Origin: Nocardia grenadensis NBRC 108939
Lineage (GTDB): Bacteria > Actinomycetota > Actinomycetes > Mycobacteriales > Mycobacteriaceae
DNA: 64,000 nt
Direction of reading: 5' to 3'
NCBI RefSeq assembly: GCF_001613445.1
Contig: NZ_BDCJ01000030.1
Span: forward strand, 34,757 to 98,756
Position 1 is the first letter of the stretch; each line of letters starts with the position of its first letter. This document shows positions 1 through 8,090 of the stretch, piece by piece. The notes under the pieces are model-generated. The model had not been told where the DNA came from. It worked only from the letters and a program-made list of their open reading frames with translations, and did not search any database. Made by a program: the position numbers and the translations under genes.

Positions 1-249
1 ATGGTGACCGCACGGGTGGCCGATCCCGGTGCGGCGCTGCTGTTCGCCGGGCCGAAGCCGATGGACGAGGACACCGTCGCCCGCGCGGGTATGACGCTGA
101 TGGACAGCCGGCAGATATTCCGGGTGATACCGCGCTGGCGTGGTGCGCTGGTTCGCGGCGTCGATCTGGCACCCGCGTTCGGCCTGAACCTGATCGCGCT
201 GATGCGCAAGCTGGGTAACCGCCGTCGGCGACGGGCCGCCCTCGGGTAG
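1..249 (+). CDS. C-terminal part of a probable short-chain dehydrogenase (SDR), 5' end outside window
   Basis: The reading frame is open from the first base and ends in TAG, so this is the tail of a gene beginning upstream; the ATG at base 1 is probably internal. The visible 82 residues include a segment VARAGMTLMDSRQIFRVIPRWRG followed by a hydrophobic stretch and a basic tail GNRRRRRAALG. That resembles the C-terminal region of actinobacterial SDR oxidoreductases, after the Rossmann core and the catalytic Tyr-Lys, neither of which is in view. No substrate can be inferred. It converges with the downstream IclR gene, leaving only 11 bases between the two stop codons. Confidence 0.4.
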   Translation: MVTARVADPGAALLFAGPKPMDEDTVARAGMTLMDSRQIFRVIPRWRGALVRGVDLAPAFGLNLIALMRKLGNRRRRRAALG

Positions 250-260
250 CACGACACCGG

Positions 261-1103
261 TCAGACGTACTGCAGGGCCGCCGCCGGGCGGGGCGGCGGC
301 ACCGGCCCCAGCGGGCGGGGCCGCTGCAGCGTGGGATGCACCCGGGCCCGGCCGTCCTCGACATTGCGCCAGATCCCCAGCGCGGTCATCCGCACCGGCG
401 CGGCCGTTCGGTGGTCGAAGCTCATCCGGTCCACCGGCCCGCAGATCGATACCGCGGCCACCGCCTGACCGATCTCTCCGACCGGTGCCGCCACGCACCC
501 GAATCCGGCCAGTGATTCCTCGCGCTCGAAGGCGATACCGTGCGCGCGGACCTTGACCAGTTCGGCCCGCAATTGCGCGGCCGTAACGATGGAGTACCGC
601 GTCTTCGGCCGGACGGGGCCGGCCTCGAACACATTGCCGCGCTCGCCGTCGGCGTAGGCGAGGATCGCTTTGCCCACCGCCGTACAGTGCGCGGGCTGCC
701 GGCCCCCGACCCGAGTCGGTACCACGCCCGCCAGCCGGCCGCCGACCTTGTCCAGGTACACCACGTCCGTGCCGTCGAGTACGGCCAGATGCACCACGCA
801 ACCGGTGGTGCGGTGTAGTTCGTGCAGGAAGGGCACGGCGGCGCGGTGCAGCCGGTCCTGATGCACCGCCAGCGAGCCGAGTTCCATCAGCCGCAGGCCC
901 AGTTCGTAGTCCCGGCCGTCGCGCCGCAACCAGCGCAGTTGTACGAGCCGCTCCAGGATGCGGTGCGCCGAGGACCGGGGTAGTCCGGTGCGGCGCACGA
1001 TCTGGGCGAGCGTGAGGCGCCCCGGGCCCTCCAACGCGTCGAGAACCAGCGAGACGCGGTCGAGCACAGCGCTCGGGGTGGCGGCGTCGGCCTGGATAGT
1101 CAT
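261..1103 (-). CDS. IclR-family transcriptional regulator
   Basis: A 280-residue IclR-family regulator. Residues about 10-70 form the winged helix-turn-helix (LTLAQIVRRTGLPRSSAHRI), and the remainder matches the IclR effector-binding domain (HLAVLDGTDVVYLDKVGG, TAVGKAILAY, and a C-terminal GFGCVAAPV segment). The start at the ATG preceded by GGAGGGTTC was preferred to a longer open frame that lacks such a site. IclR proteins usually control aromatic, acyl or steroid catabolic genes; the nearby ksh and extradiol dioxygenase remnants fit that, but the target is an inference. A run of low-complexity Pro/Arg residues closes the C-terminus. Confidence 0.85.
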   Translation of the reverse strand: MTIQADAATPSAVLDRVSLVLDALEGPGRLTLAQIVRRTGLPRSSAHRILERLVQLRWLRRDGRDYELGLRLMELGSLAVHQDRLHRAAVPFLHELHRTTGCVVHLAVLDGTDVVYLDKVGGRLAGVVPTRVGGRQPAHCTAVGKAILAYADGERGNVFEAGPVRPKTRYSIVTAAQLRAELVKVRAHGIAFEREESLAGFGCVAAPVGEIGQAVAAVSICGPVDRMSFDHRTAAPVRMTALGIWRNVEDGRARVHPTLQRPRPLGPVPPPRPAAALQYV

Positions 1104-1224
1104 GAACCCTCCATTGGGTCTACGTGCTGATGCCGAATCGGATATGACGAATAGGCATATTCCTATTAGTAGCATCCTATTGTGTCTGCTGTCACACGAA
1201 TGGCAAAGGTTGGCCGAAAATCAC

Positions 1225-1271
1225 GAACGGCCCCTCGGGCCGGGCGATACGCCCGGCCCGAGGGGCCGTTC
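1225..1271 (-). terminator. Perfect 22-bp hairpin, intrinsic terminator-like
   Basis: Two 22-base arms (1225-1246 and 1250-1271) are perfectly complementary around a three-base loop (ATA). The hairpin lies just downstream of the minus-strand extradiol dioxygenase remnant and about 120 bases upstream of the IclR start. It has no clear U-tract but is strong enough to end transcription coming from the kshA direction. Confidence 0.7.
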
Positions 1272-1294
1272 CAAGCATTTCTGCGGTGACCTCC

Positions 1295-1455
1295 TCACGC
1301 GGTGTAGTACTTTTCGTCGACCTTGATCCCGTCGGTGCCGAATTCGATATCGCAGCCGCCGGGAGCCCGAGCACCTCGAAGGCGAACTGCCGCCAGCGCG
1401 CCATATCCGTGGTCTGGATCTGTACGTAGCCGAGCGCGATGCTCGGCCGGATCGA
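1295..1455 (-). pseudogene. Remnant of an extradiol (HsaC/BphC-like) dioxygenase: N- and C-terminal scraps joined
   Basis: Two segments in different frames look like the two ends of a type I extradiol dioxygenase. The first, LGYVQIQTTDMARWRQFAF, matches the N-terminal strand-helix of HsaC-like enzymes (GYLRIEATDMAAWREY in the mycobacterial protein). The second, in another frame and only a few bases further, reads GGCDIEFGTDGIKVDE then a stop, matching the C-terminal PGGFDIEFG motif. Roughly 250 residues that should lie between them, including the metal ligands, are missing. An internal deletion with a frame change in a former meta-cleavage gene is the simplest reading. It lies downstream of kshA on the same strand, where a steroid-ring cleavage gene would make sense. 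Confidence 0.6.
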
Positions 1456-1669
1456 ATCCCATCGAGCTCGGCGCCGAGGCGTGGTAGACAATGCTCCGCA
1501 CCTGGAGCGCGTGGTCGACGTCACGTCAGTACCACTGCAGTGGTGTGTCCCTTCGCGGCGCGTTACCGCCCGACCGGGCGAAGAGCTGGTCCACGGCCAT
1601 CACCACCCGCCAGGCCGCCCAGGTGAACGCGCGCCGAGTGTGCACCCGGCGCGGACGAGGATGTTCGGG

Positions 1670-2845
1670 TCAGGTGGTGGTGTCGAGTACCGCGCCGCGA
1701 GCGATGTTGTCCGCGACCTCCGCCTCCCAGCTGGTGACGGCGCGCTCGGTATCGATCTCGAATTCGAACCGCTTGGTCATGTCCTCGGTGATGTCCTCGA
1801 CATCCACGTAGAACTGCTGATACCAGCGGCGCAACTGGTACACCGGCCCGTCCTCCTCGGAGAGCAGCGGGTTGTCGATCGGCGCCTTGTTCTTCCAGAT
1901 CTTCACGTCCTGCTCGAAACCCACCTCGACGCCGCGCGCGAACTGCGCCGCCATCGCCGCGGCGTCGGCGTCCGACATGCCCTGGGGTTTCTTCACCATC
2001 GCGCCGTACTGCAGGACGAACGAATTCGATGTGACCGGGTAGTGACAGTTGATCAGCACCGTCTCGATCGTCATGCCCTGCGCCTCGTTCCACAGCCAGT
2101 CGATCATGTAGGACGGGCCGAAGTACGAGGCATCCGAGCGCAGCGCGGAATCCGGATCGTCGTAGTTGGTACCGACGTTGATATCGCCGCGCGGGGTGGA
2201 CCGCATGTACTGGGTCGCCACATGCCCTTCGAACACGTTCTTGAAGTAGCGCGGGAAAGAGTAGTGGACGTAGAAGAAGTGGGCCATATCGACGACGTTG
2301 TCGACGATCTCGCGGCAGTTCGACCCTTCGACCAGCAGGGTGTTCCACGTCCAGTCGGTCCACTCCGAGGTGCCGTAGCCCTCGATCTCCGGGATCGTCA
2401 CCTCGTCGGTGGGTTTGCTGCCCTGCGGGTCGTGCCAGACGAACAACTGACCGTTGCGTTCCAGCGTGGGCCAGGCCCGGGTGCGGGCCAGCGGCGGTAC
2501 CCGGCGGGCGTACGGGATCCCGGTGCACTTACCGTTACCGCCCCAGCGCCAGTCGTGGAACGGGCAGGCGATGGAATCGCCTTTGACCGAACCCTGGGCC
2601 AGATTGCCGCCCATATGCCGGCAGTACGCGTCGAGTACGTGCAGCGTGCCGTCGGTCTCGGACCGGAACACCACCAGCGTGGTGCCGAATGCCTTGACCT
2701 CGTGCGGTTGCCCGTCCCGGAACGATTTCGCCAGTCCCAGGCAGTGCCAGCCGCGCGCGAACCGGGTCGGGGCCGCGGCCGCCTCGATCTGCCTGTATTC
2801 GTCTGTACCGTGCTGGGGTCGCCCGTTCGGTGCAAGATCCGGCAT
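1670..2845 (-). CDS. kshA: 3-ketosteroid 9-alpha-hydroxylase oxygenase component (Rieske non-haem iron)
   Basis: Terminal oxygenase that hydroxylates C9 of 3-ketosteroids, opening ring B in sterol catabolism; it receives electrons from KshB. The 391-residue protein has the Rieske [2Fe-2S] ligands C75-x-H77 and C94-x2-H97, and the mononuclear iron motif DMAHFFYVH (D186, H189, H194). The N-terminal RGWHCLGLA and the WNTLLVEGSNCREIVDNVVDM region are typical of KshA. The ATG chosen has GGAGG five bases upstream; an in-frame ATG four codons earlier overlaps that site. Length fits the family. A reductase partner (kshB) lies 13.5 kb away on the other strand. Several KshA paralogues are usual in rhodococci and nocardiae, so the precise substrate is uncertain. 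Confidence 0.88.
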   Translation of the reverse strand: MPDLAPNGRPQHGTDEYRQIEAAAAPTRFARGWHCLGLAKSFRDGQPHEVKAFGTTLVVFRSETDGTLHVLDAYCRHMGGNLAQGSVKGDSIACPFHDWRWGGNGKCTGIPYARRVPPLARTRAWPTLERNGQLFVWHDPQGSKPTDEVTIPEIEGYGTSEWTDWTWNTLLVEGSNCREIVDNVVDMAHFFYVHYSFPRYFKNVFEGHVATQYMRSTPRGDINVGTNYDDPDSALRSDASYFGPSYMIDWLWNEAQGMTIETVLINCHYPVTSNSFVLQYGAMVKKPQGMSDADAAAMAAQFARGVEVGFEQDVKIWKNKAPIDNPLLSEEDGPVYQLRRWYQQFYVDVEDITEDMTKRFEFEIDTERAVTSWEAEVADNIARGAVLDTTT

Positions 2846-3205
2846 CGGAACCTCCATGTTCCAGCGGAGTTGTGTGACTGCGCCGATAGTGGCCTGGGGC
2901 ACCGGGTCGCCCCAGCCGCATTCCCGGTCAGTGGACACGTTTCGGCGCCGCGTTCGCGCCGAGTACCCCGGACGACCGGAATCCCCGGTCACTTCGACCG
3001 CCGCGGTACCCCGTGTCCGGAACCCGGGGACACCGGTGTGTGCCATGGTTGTGTTCTCCCCTTCGGGGAGTCTTCGTGCCCCGGCCCCCACGGCCACCCG
3101 GCGACGAGCCGGAAAGCCGGGCCGGGCCGGGCATCGGCCGCCGGAAACGACCCCCGAGCGGGGTGCGCGGCATTGTCGCTGGTTACCCGACGATAGGATT
3201 ACGGA
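2846..3205. other. Divergent intergenic region kshA / tandem TetR
   Basis: This 360-base spacer must carry both promoters. I see short inverted repeats (GTGTCC/GGACAC around 3018-3038 and CTCCCC-TTC-GGGGAG around 3057-3071) and GGAAC-N6-GTTCC overlapping the kshA ribosome-binding site, any of which could be operators. No KstR consensus (TNNAACNNGTTNNA) was found here, unlike upstream of kshB. A frame continuous with kshA runs through the spacer but looks non-coding. Confidence 0.4.
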
Positions 3206-4498
3206 ATGAGCGTCGACAATCGCCGGGTCCGGTCGTCCGCGCCGCCGGTGCGCGCGAGCGGTCGCGACGATCCGGGCAGCGACGTCGCCACCGAAAAGGG
3301 TGTCGCGGCGGCCCGCCCCGTACGGCGCCGTCCGAAGAACCGGCGGGCGCAGATCGCGGCGGCCGCGGCCAACGCGTTCGGTTCGCTGGGGTACCACGGC
3401 GTAAGCATGGAGGACATCGCCGGCGGGCTCGGTATCAGTTCCGCTGCCCTGTACCGCCATTACCCCAGTAAGTACGCGCTGTTCCAGGAGGAATCGCTGC
3501 GGGTCGGGCAGGCCATGGCCGAATCGGTACGGCTCGACGCCGATGCCGCGGCGGCCCCACCCGAGCAGCGATTGCGCACGGTACTGGAAGCGCTCAGCGC
3601 GGTCACGGTCGCCAACCGGGCCAGTGTGACGCTGGTGCGCTGGGAGGGCCGCTACCTGGAGCCGGCGGATCGCGAGATCCGGGACGGCCAGCAGAACGCG
3701 GTGCTGGAGGCGCTGGGTACCCAGCTCGCCGCCTACCGTCCGCAGCTGCGCGGTCAGGATCGCCAGGTGCTGGTGGTGGCGCTGCTGTCGGTGATCACCA
3801 GCATCGCCGATCACCATGCGACGCTACCCACGAAACCGCTTGCCGGGCTGCTGGTTTCCACCGCCATGGACCTCGCGGCCGTCTCGCTCCCGGAGCCGGG
3901 GGATGTCGAACCCGCCCGCCCGGTGGAGATCCCGGAATCGTTCAAGCACGAATTGCTGCTCCGCAAAGGTGTGGAACTCTTCCACGCTCGCGGATATCCG
4001 AATGTGAGCGTGGAGGATATCGCCACCGCGGCGGGTCTGTCCGCGGCGTCCGCGGTGTACCGCTTCTACCGCGGGAAGAGTGATCTGCTGGCCGCCGCCT
4101 TCCGGCGCGCCGCCGAACGGGTGTCCAGTGCGATCGGTCCCGCGGTGGCCGGAGCCGCCGGACCGCGTGAGGCGCTGGATTCGCTGATCGACCAGTACGT
4201 CGAGGGTTCGTTCGCCGAACGGGAACTCACCTTCGTCTACTACACCGAATTCCAGCACGTACCCGCCGAGGAACGCGCCGCCCTGCGCAATGTGCAGCGG
4301 CTGAGCGTGGAGGAGTGGGCGCGGCTGGTCCGGCAGGTGCGCCCCGAACTCTCCGGTCCGCAGGCGCGTTTTCTCGTCCACGCGGCCTTCGCTCTCGTGG
4401 TCGATCTGGGCCGCGCGTTCGGCACGGTCGCGACCGCCTCGCAGCAGCGGGTCGCCTTGCTCATGCGGGCGGTGCTGTACGGCCCGACCGCCCGCTAG
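3206..4498 (+). CDS. Regulator with two tandem TetR units
   Basis: 430 residues, about twice the length of a normal TetR protein. The first helix-turn-helix spans about residues 46-92 (ISSAALYRHYPSKYALF) and the second about 243-295 (AASAVYRFYRGKSDLL); each is followed by a helical ligand/dimerisation-type region. The protein therefore looks like a covalent TetR dimer or a fusion of two diverged regulators. It is transcribed away from kshA across a 360-base spacer, so control of kshA and of itself is likely but not shown. The first 40 residues are basic and probably disordered. TetR proteins with two such units occur in mycobacteria and relatives, but I know no assigned ligand for this one. 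Confidence 0.85.
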   Translation: MSVDNRRVRSSAPPVRASGRDDPGSDVATEKGVAAARPVRRRPKNRRAQIAAAAANAFGSLGYHGVSMEDIAGGLGISSAALYRHYPSKYALFQEESLRVGQAMAESVRLDADAAAAPPEQRLRTVLEALSAVTVANRASVTLVRWEGRYLEPADREIRDGQQNAVLEALGTQLAAYRPQLRGQDRQVLVVALLSVITSIADHHATLPTKPLAGLLVSTAMDLAAVSLPEPGDVEPARPVEIPESFKHELLLRKGVELFHARGYPNVSVEDIATAAGLSAASAVYRFYRGKSDLLAAAFRRAAERVSSAIGPAVAGAAGPREALDSLIDQYVEGSFAERELTFVYYTEFQHVPAEERAALRNVQRLSVEEWARLVRQVRPELSGPQARFLVHAAFALVVDLGRAFGTVATASQQRVALLMRAVLYGPTAR

Positions 4499-4508
4499 CC
4501 GTACCCGG

Positions 4509-4706
4509 TCACGATGCCGGGCCGGGAGCGAGCGGGGTGATCATCTGATCGACCAGCCACTGCCCGTCGATCTTCTGCATCCGCATCACCATGCTCAACT
4601 GCCCCGGCGCGGGCTGCCCCCGGGTACCGAGACTGGTAATGGTCTGGCCGATCACCACCACGGTCTCCGCCGACTCCGCGTCGGCGGTTTTCACCGCGAG
4701 TCGTAC
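4509..4706 (-). pseudogene. C-terminal fragment resembling an Mce-associated membrane protein
   Basis: About 66 residues ending in a stop, containing VVVIGQTITSLGTRGQPAPGQLSMVMRMQKIDGQWLVDQ. The pattern (a beta-strand with V.V.V.Q...., then a M.K.DG.WLV motif) is how Mce-associated membrane proteins and some related SnoaL-fold lipoproteins end. Upstream the frame turns into Arg/Pro-rich noise. A neighbouring frame contains EAMSEISRFFRR, as expected for the preceding helix, so a frameshift or deletion seems to have destroyed the 5' part. No membrane anchor remains. Expression is unlikely. Confidence 0.35.
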
Positions 4707-4964
4707 CGCGGGCGGTGCAGTCCCTACGGAAGAACCGGGAAATCTCCGACATGGCCTCACACCGGCCGTACCGATTCGGCTGGGCGAGAACCCGGTGAGT
4801 CGTTGGAGGCGATTCATGCGCCGGCGGTGGACAATCGCAGGGGCCCGGGGCATCGGTGCTCGCAGGCAGGTGTACCAGGCGGGCCTCGGCGGGCACGGTA
4901 GACGATTCGCGAATCCGGATAGGGACGATTTCGCGCGAGGGCACGCGCGGGAGGTGGTTGCGGC

Positions 4965-6278
4965 GTGCGTGAGCAAGGCACCTCACTGGGACGACGCGAG
5001 TTCCTGCGGGCCGTCGCCGGTGCCGGTGCCGCGCTGACACTGGGTGGGTGTGGCAGCGACGACGACGCGCTGACGTTCTTCTTCCAGGCCAACCCCGCCG
5101 AAGCCGACGGACGGCAGCGGGTGATCGACGAGTTCACCCGCCGGAATCCGGATATCCGAGTGCGCACCCTGCTGTCCGGCCCCGACCCGATGCAGCAGAT
5201 GCTGACCTTCTGCGCGGGCGGCAAATGCCCCGACGTGTTGATGGCGTGGGAACAGACCTACGCCGGTCTCGCCGACCGGGGCGTGCTGCTGGATCTGAAC
5301 ACCCTGCTCGACCGTGATCCGGCCTTCGCCGCCGATCTGCGGGCGGGCGGTACCGCGGCGCTGTACGACACCTTCACTTTCGAGGGCGGGCAGTACGCAC
5401 TCCCGGAGCAGTGGTCGGGAAACTTCCTGTTCTGCAACAGGACCTTGTTCGACGAGGCGGGACTGCGGCCGCCCGGGCGGTGGGAAGACGCGTGGAGCTT
5501 CGCCGAATTCCTCGATATCGGGCGCGCGCTCACCGAGCGTGACAGGTCCGGCGAGGTCCGGCAGTGGGGGTTCGTCGATACCTGGGTGCCGTACTATTCG
5601 GCCGGTCTCTTCGCCGTCAACAACGGCGCCGAATGGGCGAGCCCGCGGACCGTTCCCGACCGGTCGGATTTCTCCACCGCGGCTTTCATCGAAGGCGTCC
5701 AGTTCTATGCGGACCTGGCCAACAGGTATCGCGTCGCACCGAGTCCGGCTGATCAGCAGTCGATCTCGGCGATGGATCTGTTCACGCAGGGCAGAGCCGC
5801 GCTGGCGATGGGCGGGCACTGGCGATATCGCACCTTCACCGAGGCCGACGACCTGGATTTGGATATCACTGCCCTGCCGACCGGCCCGACGGTCCGCGGC
5901 GCGCGCTCGAATATCGGCACCACGGGCCTCGCCATATCCGCCGACAGCCCCCGGAAAGAGCAGGCCTGGGAGTTTCTGAAATTCGCAGCCGGGCCGGTCG
6001 GCCAGGCGGTGGTCGCGGGAACCGGTCTCTTCGTGCCGGCCCGCGAGTCTGCCGTGCGATCACCCGGATTCGCCGCGGCGCACCGCGATATCCGGAACCT
6101 GGACATCCTCCTCGACGGACCGGCGCACTCCGCCCCACTCCCGGTCACGGTGAAATGGCCGCGCATCGACGCACTGATGGACCGGTACATCGGTCCGGTG
6201 CTCCGCGGCGCGGCCCCGGCGACCTCGCTGGCGGACAATCTCACTCCGGAAGCCGACGAGGTGCTGCGCAACCGATGA
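4965..6278 (+). CDS. ABC transporter extracellular solute-binding lipoprotein (sugar type)
   Basis: 437-residue family-1 solute-binding protein. The N-terminus has a twin-arginine motif (GRREFL, R10-R11) and a lipobox ending at C29 (LTLGGC), so it is probably a Tat-exported lipoprotein on the outer face of the membrane. The mature part has the family's pattern: VIDEFTRRNPDIRV, CPDVLMAWEQTYAGLADRG, ALPEQWSGNFLFCNRTLFDEAG, and a GRAALAMGGHW segment. The GTG start follows GGGAGGTGG. It overlaps the first permease gene by ATGA. Carbohydrate is the usual ligand of this family; oligosaccharide, glycerol-phosphate or polyol are all possible. Confidence 0.88.
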   Translation: MREQGTSLGRREFLRAVAGAGAALTLGGCGSDDDALTFFFQANPAEADGRQRVIDEFTRRNPDIRVRTLLSGPDPMQQMLTFCAGGKCPDVLMAWEQTYAGLADRGVLLDLNTLLDRDPAFAADLRAGGTAALYDTFTFEGGQYALPEQWSGNFLFCNRTLFDEAGLRPPGRWEDAWSFAEFLDIGRALTERDRSGEVRQWGFVDTWVPYYSAGLFAVNNGAEWASPRTVPDRSDFSTAAFIEGVQFYADLANRYRVAPSPADQQSISAMDLFTQGRAALAMGGHWRYRTFTEADDLDLDITALPTGPTVRGARSNIGTTGLAISADSPRKEQAWEFLKFAAGPVGQAVVAGTGLFVPARESAVRSPGFAAAHRDIRNLDILLDGPAHSAPLPVTVKWPRIDALMDRYIGPVLRGAAPATSLADNLTPEADEVLRNR

Positions 6279-7228
6279 CCAGCACCGACAAGATCGCGAC
6301 CGGGAAACCGGCGGCATCGGATGCCGCCAACGGACGGCACCGCTCGGAGTCGGCGAAGCGGCAGGCGCGGGCGGCCGGGCTATTCATCGCCCCGAACCTC
6401 CTGGCGGTCGCGGCTTTCCTGGTCTTCCCGCTGGGCTTCTCGCTCTACCTGAGCTTCCATGAGTGGGATATGTTCGGGCCGGTCCGGTTCACCGGGTTGC
6501 GGAACTTCCGTGAGTTGCTCACCGCGGATCCGCTGTTCGCCATCGCATTGCGAAACACGGTCGTCTACACCCTCGGCACGCTGATCCCCACCATCTCGAT
6601 AAGTCTCGTCGTCGCCGCGGCCCTGAACCGGGGAGTCCGGGGAACCGGCTTCTTCCGGACGGTCATGTTCCTGCCCCTGGCGATATCGAGCGTGGTGATG
6701 GCGGTGATCTGGCGTTTCCTCTTCGATACGAACAACGGGCTGCTCAATACGATGCTCGGCCGGATCGGCCTCGGCCCCGTCCCCTGGCTGGTCGAACCGC
6801 GGTGGGCGATGGTCTCGGTCTGCCTGGTCAGCGTGTGGAAGAGCATCCCGTTCGCCACCGTCGTGCTGCTCGCCGCGATGCAGGGTGTCCCGCAGGACTT
6901 GTACGAAGCGGCGAAGATCGACGGGGCCGGCGCGATCCGGCGATTCGTCTCGATCACCGTGCCCCTGATCCGGGGCGCGCTGTCCTTCGTCCTCGTGGTC
7001 TCGATCATCGACGCGGTACAGGCTTTCGACCAGATCTATGTGCTCACCGGCGGCCACGGCGGCCCGGAAACCGGGACCTACGTCTTCGGCATCATGATCT
7101 TCCAGAACGCCTTCGCCTTCGGCGACGCCGGCTACGCGGCGGCCATCGCCTGGCTGATCTTCGTGGTCCTGTTGGTGCTGACCCTCACGCAACTGTGGTT
7201 CGCCCGCAAGAATTCGACGGAGCAGTGA
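6275..7228 (+). CDS. ABC sugar-type permease, MalF/UgpA class
   Basis: 317 residues with about six transmembrane segments after a 30-residue cytoplasmic lead (AAGLFIAPNLLAVAAFLVFPLGFSLYLSF). The cytoplasmic EAA loop that docks the ATPase is clear: LYEAAKIDGAGAIRRFVSITVPLIRG. Start and stop codons of neighbours overlap (ATGA upstream; TGATG downstream), so the three genes are one translationally coupled operon. No ATP-binding subunit follows; the operon ends against a convergent methyltransferase. In streptomycetes and other actinobacteria such importers share a genome-wide ATPase (MsiK/UgpC type), and this one probably does too. Confidence 0.9.
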   Translation: MTSTDKIATGKPAASDAANGRHRSESAKRQARAAGLFIAPNLLAVAAFLVFPLGFSLYLSFHEWDMFGPVRFTGLRNFRELLTADPLFAIALRNTVVYTLGTLIPTISISLVVAAALNRGVRGTGFFRTVMFLPLAISSVVMAVIWRFLFDTNNGLLNTMLGRIGLGPVPWLVEPRWAMVSVCLVSVWKSIPFATVVLLAAMQGVPQDLYEAAKIDGAGAIRRFVSITVPLIRGALSFVLVVSIIDAVQAFDQIYVLTGGHGGPETGTYVFGIMIFQNAFAFGDAGYAAAIAWLIFVVLLVLTLTQLWFARKNSTEQ

Positions 7229-8070
7229 TGGCGGCACCGGGCTGGAAGACCCGCGCATTCGTCCGAGCCGCCGCGCTCTACCTGGCGCTCATCGCAATGG
7301 CGTGGTGTGCTCTGCTTCCCATCCTGTGGGCGCTGGCGGGGTCGGTGAAGAAGCAATCCGAGGTCACCACACCGACCCTGCTCCCCCGCGAACCGCAGTG
7401 GTCCAACTACCGCACCGTTTTCGAGGAGATGCCGTTCGGCCGGATGTTCCTGAACACCGTCCTCTACGCCGGATGTGTCACGGCCGGTCAGGTCTTCTTC
7501 TGCTCACTGGCCGGGTACGCGTTCGCCCGGCTGCGCTTCCCCGGCCGCGACGTCCTGTTCATCGCCTACCTGGCCACCCTCATGGTCCCGCTCACCGTGA
7601 CCGTGGTGCCCCAGTTCGTGCTCATCCGGGTGCTGGGCTTGACCGATACCCCCTGGGCGTTGATCCTGCCCGGACTGTTCGGCAGTGCGTTCGGCACCTA
7701 TCTCATGCGGCAGTTCTTCCGCACCCTCCCCGTCGAACTCGACGAGGCCGCCGTGCTCGACGGTTGCTCCCCGTGGCAGATCTATTGGCGGGTCCTGCTG
7801 CCCAATGCCAAACCGGCGGTGATGGTGCTCGCCGTCCTCACCTGGGTCAATGTCTGGAACGATTTCCTGTGGCCGCTGGTGATGATCCAACGCCGGGAGA
7901 TCTCCACCGTCACCCTCGGCCTGGTGTGGATGCAGGGACAATATGTCTCGGACTGGCCGGTGCTCATGGCCGCGTCCATGCTGATCCTGCTACCGCTGGT
8001 CATCCTCTACGCCGTCGCGCAGAAGGCCTTCCTCCGTGGTATCGGCATGTCGGGTTTCGGTGGACGGTGA
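7228..8070 (+). CDS. ABC sugar-type permease, MalG/UgpE class
   Basis: 280 residues, six predicted transmembrane helices. The EAA loop reads LDEAAVLDGCSPWQIYWRVLLPNAKPA, and the MalG-class features TYLMRQFF and VNVWNDFLWPLVMI are present. It forms the heterodimeric membrane channel with the preceding permease and overlaps it by one base. The C-terminus has the usual QKAFLRGIGMSG segment that marks this class. It is the last gene of the importer operon; the stop is only 20 bases from the stop of the convergent methyltransferase gene. Confidence 0.9.
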   Translation: MAAPGWKTRAFVRAAALYLALIAMAWCALLPILWALAGSVKKQSEVTTPTLLPREPQWSNYRTVFEEMPFGRMFLNTVLYAGCVTAGQVFFCSLAGYAFARLRFPGRDVLFIAYLATLMVPLTVTVVPQFVLIRVLGLTDTPWALILPGLFGSAFGTYLMRQFFRTLPVELDEAAVLDGCSPWQIYWRVLLPNAKPAVMVLAVLTWVNVWNDFLWPLVMIQRREISTVTLGLVWMQGQYVSDWPVLMAASMLILLPLVILYAVAQKAFLRGIGMSGFGGR

Positions 8071-8090
8071 CGGGCCGGGCGGCGCTGTCA

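Noticed and set aside
2846..2862. GGAAC-N6-GTTCC as a possible KstR site before kshA
   Set aside because: KstR needs AAC-N2-GTT spacing; here the gap is six bases and the element overlaps the ribosome-binding site.
2928..3173. Short minus-strand frame upstream of kshA
   Set aside because: Low-complexity product in the divergent promoter region; GGGGAG before one ATG is not enough evidence.
1439..3196. Long plus-strand open frame over kshA (585 codons)
   Set aside because: It is antisense to kshA; the product is Arg/His/Gly-rich with no domain. The Rieske and iron motifs on the opposite strand decide the coding strand.
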